The notes under the pieces were generated by a model. It searched no databases. It saw only the letters and a list, made by a program, of their open reading frames with translations, and was not told the DNA's origin. The position numbers and the translations under genes are program-made. A stretch of 64,000 nucleotides of DNA, from positions 1 through 64,000 of the forward strand of contig CAYMJU010000067.1 in NCBI GenBank assembly GCA_964390555.1, given 5' to 3'. Below are positions 58,833 to 64,000 of the stretch, one piece after another (position 1 is the first letter of the stretch; the number at the start of each line of letters is the position of its first letter). This DNA comes from CAVTWS01 sp964390555. Lineage in GTDB: Bacteria; Actinomycetota; Acidimicrobiia; Acidimicrobiales; SHLQ01.

Positions 58833-60011
58833 ATGGAGTACAACCCGTTCACACGCGAGATCCAGACCAACCCGTACCCCGCGTACCGGTGGCTCCGCGA
58901 CGAAGCACCCGTGTACCACAACCCCAAGGTCGGGTTCTGGGCGCTGTCCCGCTTCGCCGATGTCGTCGATGCCCATCTCGACTATGGCACGTTCATCTCC
59001 AAGTACGGGCCGACGATCGAGAAGTTCGACGGCACGATGGACACTCTCATCGGCACCGACCCACCCGATCACACCTGGCAGCGCAAGCTCGTCTCACGCC
59101 TGTTCACGCCCCGCGCCATCGGTGACCTCGAACATCGGGTGCGCAAGATCGCGGCCGACATCCTCGACGAAGCGACCGCGCGGGGCGAGATCGACATCGT
59201 GCCCGAGTACTCGGGCCATCTGCCGATGATGGTCATCGCCGAGATGCTGGGACTGCCCACCGAGCCCCGGGCTCGCCTTCGCGAGCTCTCCGATCGGATG
59301 CTCGACCGCTCCGACGCCAGCGAGGAGGGCCAGGTGTCCGACGCCGCCTCGTCGGCGATCGGCGAAGCCCATGCGCTACTCGGCGAGATCGTCGACGAGA
59401 AGGCGAAGAGTCCCGGCGACGACATCGCTACGTTGTTGCTCACCGGCACCGTGCCCGACCACGACGGGGTCGAGCGGAAGCTGTCTCGCCAGCAGGTCGT
59501 CGCCCGCCTGCTCGAGCTGGTCGCTGCGGGCCACGAGACCACCGCCAAGCTCGTGGCCAGCGGCGTGGTCGCGCTGGCGTGGTATCCCGTCCAGCGCGCC
59601 ACGCTCGTGGCTGATCCTTCGCTCATCGCCCAGGCGGTCGAGGAGATGTTGCGCTGGGACCCGCCGTCGCACTACCAAGGTCGCTGGGTCGAGCGCGACG
59701 TCACCCTGCACGGAGTCACCATCCCCGCCGAGTCGCGGGTGATCCTGATCACCGGTTCGGCCAACCACGACGAGCGCGTCTTCGACGCACCCGAGCTCTT
59801 CGACATCCACCGCAAGATCGACCGTCATGTGGCGTTTGGGTTCGGCATCCACCTGTGCGTCGGCGCCGCGCTGGCGCGCCTGGAGACCCGGATCGCCTTC
59901 GAGGAGCTGCTGACCCGCTTCCCGAACTACGAGCTGGGCGGTCCGATCGTTCGCGCCTACTCGAGCAACGTGCGGGGCTTGTCCAGCCTGCCGATCTCGC
60001 TCGTGGCCTGA
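58833..60011 (+). CDS. Cytochrome P450
   Basis: 392 residues, ATG after AAGGAGG. I-helix AAGHETT, ExxR in EEMLR, haem loop FGFGIHLCVG with Cys342; the H in place of N at the I-helix (GHETT) separates it from the other P450s here. Sits directly after the CMD genes and before a VOC gene. Substrate unknown; redox partners not encoded nearby. Confidence 0.95.
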   Translation: MEYNPFTREIQTNPYPAYRWLRDEAPVYHNPKVGFWALSRFADVVDAHLDYGTFISKYGPTIEKFDGTMDTLIGTDPPDHTWQRKLVSRLFTPRAIGDLEHRVRKIAADILDEATARGEIDIVPEYSGHLPMMVIAEMLGLPTEPRARLRELSDRMLDRSDASEEGQVSDAASSAIGEAHALLGEIVDEKAKSPGDDIATLLLTGTVPDHDGVERKLSRQQVVARLLELVAAGHETTAKLVASGVVALAWYPVQRATLVADPSLIAQAVEEMLRWDPPSHYQGRWVERDVTLHGVTIPAESRVILITGSANHDERVFDAPELFDIHRKIDRHVAFGFGIHLCVGAALARLETRIAFEELLTRFPNYELGGPIVRAYSSNVRGLSSLPISLVA

Positions 60012-60058
60012 CAGTCCCCGGGCGGTAGGCCGGCGGGGCCGCAGCCCCCGAGGATGGC

Positions 60059-60064
60059 TAGGGT
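60059..60064 (+). promoter_or_regulatory. Candidate -10 of a leaderless promoter
   Basis: TAGGGT is followed by 7 nt and the ATG at 60072, fitting a leaderless start. The AGGG could instead serve as a ribosome site for the same ATG; either reading supports 60072 as the start. Confidence 0.35.
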
Positions 60065-60071
60065 GACGACC

Positions 60072-60527
60072 ATGATGCGCTTCAATCACATGGAGCTCAC
60101 GTTTCCCCACGGCACCCTGACGGCGAAGACGCGGGCCGAGATCGACGACTTCTACGGCTCGGTGTTCGGGTGGGGCGCCATGGACACCGAGATCGTGGGC
60201 CAGCTCTGCCATCTGCTCAAGGTCGACGACCGGGCCCAGCAGTTCATCCTGCTGGCCGAGAGCAACAAGCCGCTCAGCTCACCGGGCTACGACCACCTCG
60301 GGCTGCTTCAGGAGTCGGCGTCTGAGGTGGCCGAACTTCTCGCCCGATGCAAGGCGTACCAGGCCCGTGACCCACGCCTGCTGATCAAGGAGTACGAACC
60401 ACTCGTCAACCCCACCAGCACAGTGCACGCGTTCTACGTGAAGTACCTGTTGCCGATCTGGTTCGACGTGCAGTACATCAACTACACCGTGGGCTCTGCA
60501 CCCGAGCCGGCCTGGCATTACGTCTGA
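60072..60527 (+). CDS. VOC-like (glyoxalase fold) protein
   Basis: 151 residues from ATG 60072 (an ATG at 60054 is also in frame). FNHMELTFPHGTLTAKTRAE starts the first module with a metal-type His, DFYGSVFGW is the usual beta-alpha turn, and YDHLGLL the expected second His strand; VEY-like VKYLLPIWFDVQYI ends the barrel. The pattern suits a single VOC domain, which dimerises. Function unassigned. Confidence 0.7.
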   Translation: MMRFNHMELTFPHGTLTAKTRAEIDDFYGSVFGWGAMDTEIVGQLCHLLKVDDRAQQFILLAESNKPLSSPGYDHLGLLQESASEVAELLARCKAYQARDPRLLIKEYEPLVNPTSTVHAFYVKYLLPIWFDVQYINYTVGSAPEPAWHYV

Positions 60528-60599
60528 CCCGAGTGGCCGACGCGCCGGCGACCGGCGTGCTCCCGCGCTACCCCGAGACCGGCCGGCTCGCGCACAAGG

Positions 60600-61697
60600 T
60601 CACGATCTCGGGAGTTCTGGTCGGCCCCGGAGCGTGCTCGCGATCCCGAGGTCGCGCGCGAACTGCTCGAGCTCGGTCACGAGCGCCGCGGCGAGCGGAA
60701 TGCCGGACTCGAGCCGGGTCGCACGGTTGCGGTGCTCGATCTCGCCGGGTGAGTACACCCGGTCCTGACCGACCGCGGGCTCCGAGGCCCGGACATCGCG
60801 GATCAGCTCGTCGACGCGGCGGCCGAACTCGTCACCAGGGAGGAACCGTGTGACGTCGAGGGCCAGGAACAGGGAGCCCTTGGCGACTCGGTCCTTTCCG
60901 TGGACCGGTGATGCCGTGTGCTCGCGGAGACCGAACGAGCTGTTCGCCAGCACCCCGGCCATGACCTCGACGAAGAACGCTATTCCGTAGCCCTTGTGGC
61001 CGCCGAACCACTGCAGGTACCCGCCGGCCGCTTCGGCCGGATCGGTGGTCGCGACACCGAGTCGATCGATGGCCCAGCCCTCCGGGATCGTCTCGTCGCC
61101 GCGTTTGACGGCGAGCAGGATCTTGTTCCCGGCCGCCGCGGTCGTCGCGATGTCGAACACGACCGGTGGTTCCTGGCACGTCGGCAGCGCGTAGGAGAAG
61201 GGGTTCGTAGAGAACATCGGGGTGATGCCGCCGAACGGTGGCACGAACGCCGGGCCGTTCTGCACGACCATCGCCATGAGACCGGCTCGGGCGGCCCGCT
61301 CGGTGTAGTAGCCCAGGGCACCGAGGTGCGTCAGCTCACGAACGGTCACCGCGGCGAGGCCGTACGCCCGCGCCCGCTCGACCGCGAGGTCGATGGCCTG
61401 CACGCCCGCGACCTGACCCATCCCCAGCCCGGAGTCGAGCTGCACAGTCGATCCGGCGTCGTCGACCACGGCGATCGGCGCGTCGGGCAGGATGTGCCCG
61501 GAGCGGATCCGCCCGACGTAGAGCGCTATCAGGTGCGACCCGTGGGAGTGGACGCCCTTCAGGTCGGCATCGACCAGCGTCGTCGCGACCAGGCCGGCTC
61601 GATCGTCGGGCACGCCCAGTCCAACGAGGATCGCGAGCAGATTGCGGTGCAGCACGTCATGGGGAACGGCGATGGTGTCACTCGATGCGCTGGTCAC
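60600..61697 (-). CDS. Ldh2/malate-lactate dehydrogenase family oxidoreductase
   Basis: 365 residues, GTG at 61697 (MTSASSDTIAVPHDVLH). ATTLVDADLKGVHSHGSHLI contains the substrate/cofactor histidines, LGMGQVAGVQAIDLAVERAR, STNPFSYALPT and GGHKGYGIAFFVEVMAGVL are the Ldh2 signatures (Lys in HKGYG). NAD(P)-dependent reduction of 2-oxo acids (malate, lactate, ureidoglycolate, 2,3-diketogulonate types). Single gene on the minus strand, with the convergent VOC gene beyond its stop. Confidence 0.9.
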   Translation of the reverse strand: MTSASSDTIAVPHDVLHRNLLAILVGLGVPDDRAGLVATTLVDADLKGVHSHGSHLIALYVGRIRSGHILPDAPIAVVDDAGSTVQLDSGLGMGQVAGVQAIDLAVERARAYGLAAVTVRELTHLGALGYYTERAARAGLMAMVVQNGPAFVPPFGGITPMFSTNPFSYALPTCQEPPVVFDIATTAAAGNKILLAVKRGDETIPEGWAIDRLGVATTDPAEAAGGYLQWFGGHKGYGIAFFVEVMAGVLANSSFGLREHTASPVHGKDRVAKGSLFLALDVTRFLPGDEFGRRVDELIRDVRASEPAVGQDRVYSPGEIEHRNRATRLESGIPLAAALVTELEQFARDLGIASTLRGRPELPRS

Positions 61698-61863
61698 CGG
61701 GCCATCTTCTCGCGGGTGACCGGGTGGTGAGCAGTTCGCCTCACCGGCGCACGACGACCAGCGCGGTGCATCGCTGGCGCCGGGCCCCGCGCCGCCCGGA
61801 AACATCTAGATCATCTCGGTCCAGTAGAGTCGCGACGCGTCACGCGAGCCTGGAGCCATCACG

Positions 61864-62007
61864 ATGTCTGATCCCGTGATCCCCGACGACCTGGGACACA
61901 CCTTCGCCGATCCGTCCGCCTACACCGACCTCGTGAGCCGGCATGAGAAGGCGGCCCGCTTGCGCCGCGAGATGCCGATCGTCATGCTCACCGGGCCAAC
62001 TTCGTGA
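61864..62007 (+). pseudogene. N-terminal remnant of a cytochrome P450
   Basis: 47 codons: MSDPVIPDDLGHTFADPSAY, then TDLVSRHEKAARLRRE and MPIVMLTGPTS-stop. The DLGHTFADPxAYxD...RLRREAP line-up is the start of an actinobacterial P450 family, but the frame ends where the A-helix region should begin and GH43 follows. Probably a deletion relic. Confidence 0.55.
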
Positions 62008-62074
62008 GCGGTGCCAAGCACGTCCCCGTCCGCTACGCGATGCACTGAGCGCTACGACCCCGAGGCGATCCTTC

Positions 62075-63595
62075 GTGAGCTACCGCAATCCCGTCATTCC
62101 GGGTTTCCATCCAGATCCGAGCGTGTCCCGGTTCGGCGACCGCTTCGTGCTGGTCACCTCGTCGTTCACGTACTTTCCCGGCGTTCCGGTGTTCGTGTCC
62201 GACGATCTCGTGGACTGGACCCAGGTCGGCCATGCGCTCGACCGCGTGTCCCAGCTCGATCTGGCCGGTACCGAAGGGTGGTCCTCGGCCGGGATCTTCG
62301 CCCCGACGATCCGCTACCACGACGGGCGGCTCTGGATGATCACGACCGTCTTCAACGGCGCCAACACCCCATCGTTCTTCGTGACGGCGACCGATCCGGC
62401 CGGACCGTGGTCCGAACCGGTGATGCTCACGGTGGCCGGCATCGACCCCGACCTGGCGTGGGACGACGACGGGAACTGCTGGGTCCACAGCAGCGCCGGG
62501 CCGGCAGGTGTCATGCGGTACCGCATCGACGACGCGACCGGCGAGGTCCTCGACGGCCCCGAGCCGACCTGGTCGGGTACCGGCATGCAGTATCCCGAGG
62601 CGCCGCACCTACTCCGGCGCGGCCCGTGGTGGTACCTGCTGATCGCCGAGGGTGGGACCGAGCGCGGCCACGCGGTGTCGATCGCCCGCGGGCCGTCGCC
62701 GACGGGCCCCTGGGAGTCGTGCCCGGCGAACCCGATCCTGTCGCATCGCAGCACCGATCGGCCGATCCAGAACACCGGTCACGCCGATCTGGTCGAGGCG
62801 CCGGACGGCTCGTGGTGGATGGTGCTGCTCGGCACCCGGCCCCGGGGCGTGACGCCGGCGTACCATGTGCTCGGCCGCGAGACCTTCCTCACCCCCGTCG
62901 ACTGGGTCGACGATTGGCCGGTTCCCCGCGAGCTCACCCTGGAGATGGACGCCGTGCCGCCCGGTTCGATCCCCGGCAGCCCCTCTCCCACGTGGACGGT
63001 CCGCGACGACTTCGACGACGCGACCCTGGCGCCGCGATGGGTGTCGGTCCGGGCGCCCCTCGGCGATGCCGTCTCGCCCACCGAGCGGCCCGGATGGCTC
63101 ACGCTGCGTGGTGACGACCGGGGGCTCGACGACCCGCGTCCCGTGCTCGTCGGGTGCCGCCAGCAACTCCAGCAGTGCCGGGCTCGGACCCTCGCCGAAG
63201 TCGGCGCGGGACCCGGCGCGGCCGAGGCCGGTTTGGTCGTGCGGATGGACGAACGCCATCACTACGAGGTAACGGTGGCCGGTTCCGAGGTCGTCGTGCG
63301 CGCCCGCGTCGGTGATCTGGCCAACACCCTCGCCGAGGTCACGGCACCCACCGGACCCGTGACCCTGCGGATCGATATGGTCGACGGTGCCGCGTCGCTG
63401 GTGCCCACGGCACCCGATGCCGTCCGGCTCGGGTTCGAGCACGCCGATGGAACCCTCGAGGTGCTCGCCGAGCTCGACGGTCGGTACCTCTCGACCGAGG
63501 TCACCGGAGGTTTCATCGGCCGCGTCATCGGGATCTACGCGGTGCGCGGAGTCGCCCGCTTCGACTGGTTCGAGCTCACCGACGCCTCGGGCTGA
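62075..63595 (+). CDS. Glycoside hydrolase family 43 protein
   Basis: 506 residues, GTG at 62075 (MSYRNPVIPGFHPDPS). Five-bladed propeller with general base Asp14 (GFHPDPSVSR), pKa-setting Asp124 (GIDPDLAWDDDG) and acid Glu175 (QYPEAPHLL). The C-terminal part from about 300 (WTVRDDFDD, GLVVRMDERHHYEVTV, GRVIGIYA) is a concanavalin-like beta-sandwich (GH43_C2), as in beta-xylosidases/arabinofuranosidases. No signal peptide, so it likely cleaves imported xylo-oligosaccharides. Confidence 0.93.
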   Translation: MSYRNPVIPGFHPDPSVSRFGDRFVLVTSSFTYFPGVPVFVSDDLVDWTQVGHALDRVSQLDLAGTEGWSSAGIFAPTIRYHDGRLWMITTVFNGANTPSFFVTATDPAGPWSEPVMLTVAGIDPDLAWDDDGNCWVHSSAGPAGVMRYRIDDATGEVLDGPEPTWSGTGMQYPEAPHLLRRGPWWYLLIAEGGTERGHAVSIARGPSPTGPWESCPANPILSHRSTDRPIQNTGHADLVEAPDGSWWMVLLGTRPRGVTPAYHVLGRETFLTPVDWVDDWPVPRELTLEMDAVPPGSIPGSPSPTWTVRDDFDDATLAPRWVSVRAPLGDAVSPTERPGWLTLRGDDRGLDDPRPVLVGCRQQLQQCRARTLAEVGAGPGAAEAGLVVRMDERHHYEVTVAGSEVVVRARVGDLANTLAEVTAPTGPVTLRIDMVDGAASLVPTAPDAVRLGFEHADGTLEVLAELDGRYLSTEVTGGFIGRVIGIYAVRGVARFDWFELTDASG

Positions 63596-63641
63596 CGCTC
63601 CCGCCCCACTCAACCCGAATCGCGCGCAGTGGGCAACCTCG

Positions 63642-63670
63642 ACGACACCTCCTGGCTCGTGTTCTAAACT
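63642..63670 (+). promoter_or_regulatory. Candidate promoter of the Rieske oxygenase gene
   Basis: ACGACA (63642-63647) and TAAACT (63665-63670) separated by 17 bp, each matching 4 of 6 consensus positions. An 8-bp palindrome CTCTAGAG (63670 onward) overlaps the start region. Confidence 0.3.
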
Positions 63671-63705
63671 CTAGAGGTTTCCACCCGGCCCTTGAGGTTG
63701 TGCTG

Positions 63706-64000
63706 ATGCGGTTCCCCTTCACATGGCGCCCCACCGGATGGTTCATGATCGGCTGGTCGGCCGAGATCCCGACCGGCACTGTCAAGCCATTGAAGTACTT
63801 CGGCCGCGAGCTAGTCGCCTACCGCACCCATGCCGGCCAGGTCGTCGTCGCCGATGCACACTGCCCTCACATGGGCGCGCACATCGGCCATGGCGGCAAG
63901 GTGAACGGCGACTGCGTCGAGTGCCCCTATCACGGTTGGGGCTACGGCCCCGACGGCGTCAACCGCTACATCCCCTACGAGGACCGCCCGAACATCACCA
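63706..64000 (+). CDS. Rieske [2Fe-2S] oxygenase alpha-subunit, N-terminal part (KshA-like)
   Basis: 98 residues visible; continues past the window. ATG at 63706 has GAGG 8 nt upstream. RPTGWFMIGWSAEIPTGTV, then C-x-H (DAHCPHMGAHIG) and C-x2-H (VECPYHGWGYG) 19 residues apart, the Rieske cluster. The opening FPFTWRPTGWF with GTVKPLKYFGRELVAYR resembles 3-ketosteroid 9-alpha-hydroxylase oxygenase components and related monooxygenases. The catalytic iron domain is outside the window, so the substrate class is tentative. Confidence 0.85.
   Translation, partial: MRFPFTWRPTGWFMIGWSAEIPTGTVKPLKYFGRELVAYRTHAGQVVVADAHCPHMGAHIGHGGKVNGDCVECPYHGWGYGPDGVNRYIPYEDRPNIT

Noticed and set aside
1..64000. tRNA, rRNA, riboswitch or replication origin
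   Set aside because: No sequence with the required conserved structure was recognised by eye; a covariance-model search was not possible.

Overview
High-GC DNA with actinobacterial habits: many GTG and some TTG starts, 1-4 nt ATGA/GTGA overlaps inside operons, candidate leaderless promoters (TANNNT 6-7 nt before a start codon), and an actinobacterial-style Tad/Flp pilus locus. The gene content (four cytochrome P450s, Baeyer-Villiger-type monooxygenases, CoA-ester enzymes, TIM-barrel amidohydrolases, Rieske proteins, scattered glycoside hydrolases) suggests an aerobic, chemoheterotrophic actinobacterium, perhaps of the Acidimicrobiia. That assignment is inference; no rRNA or taxonomic marker is present.

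Layout. 1-6.5 kb: 3' part of a CrtA-like monooxygenase, a decayed stretch, then a plus-strand run of SCP2/phytanoyl-CoA dioxygenase, tandem hotdog thioesterase, amidohydrolase and a Rieske-glutamate synthase fusion. 6.5-10.4 kb: tight minus-strand operon (epimerase, sulfotransferase, DUF1214-like protein, VOC protein). 10.5-15.5 kb: P450 divergent from an SDR, YceI divergent from MarR with paired operator-like sites, and an acyl-CoA synthetase. 15.5-26.5 kb: an SDR remnant, GH3, Gfo/Idh/MocA, a cyclase-like protein leading into cydAB (bd-type oxidase), aldehyde dehydrogenase, amidohydrolase and GH20 hexosaminidase. 26.6-36.5 kb: a block bounded by two 112-bp inverted repeats, with a P450 and a complete minus-strand Tad pilus set (Flp pilin, TadE, TadG-like, CpaB, TadZ, TadA, VWA-TadB fusion, TadC). 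36.5-38.8 kb: histidine kinase and LuxR-type regulator. 38.9-48.9 kb: a lipocalin-like protein, SMP-30 lactonase, large GH3, a four-gene CoA operon (SDR, MaoC, thioesterase, acyl-CoA synthetase) and a phosphotransferase. 49-57.5 kb: P450, two Baeyer-Villiger monooxygenases around an SDR, TetR and two amidohydrolases. 57.6-64 kb: two coupled CMD/AhpD-fold genes, P450, VOC protein, Ldh2-type dehydrogenase, a P450 remnant, GH43 and the start of a Rieske oxygenase.

The most striking object is the second CMD/AhpD-fold gene (58137-58631). Its frame is interrupted by one in-frame TGA that falls exactly where the second cysteine of the family's CxxC motif belongs (C-F-L-TGA). The protein family continues in the same frame on both sides, and a short hairpin lies 17 nt after the TGA. 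This is the signature expected of a selenoprotein (CxxU), although a stop followed by re-initiation cannot be excluded from sequence alone.

Together the genes look like modules for oxidative breakdown of hydrophobic substrates (terpenoid, steroid or aromatic acids activated as CoA esters) plus small polysaccharide-use modules and surface adhesion pili.
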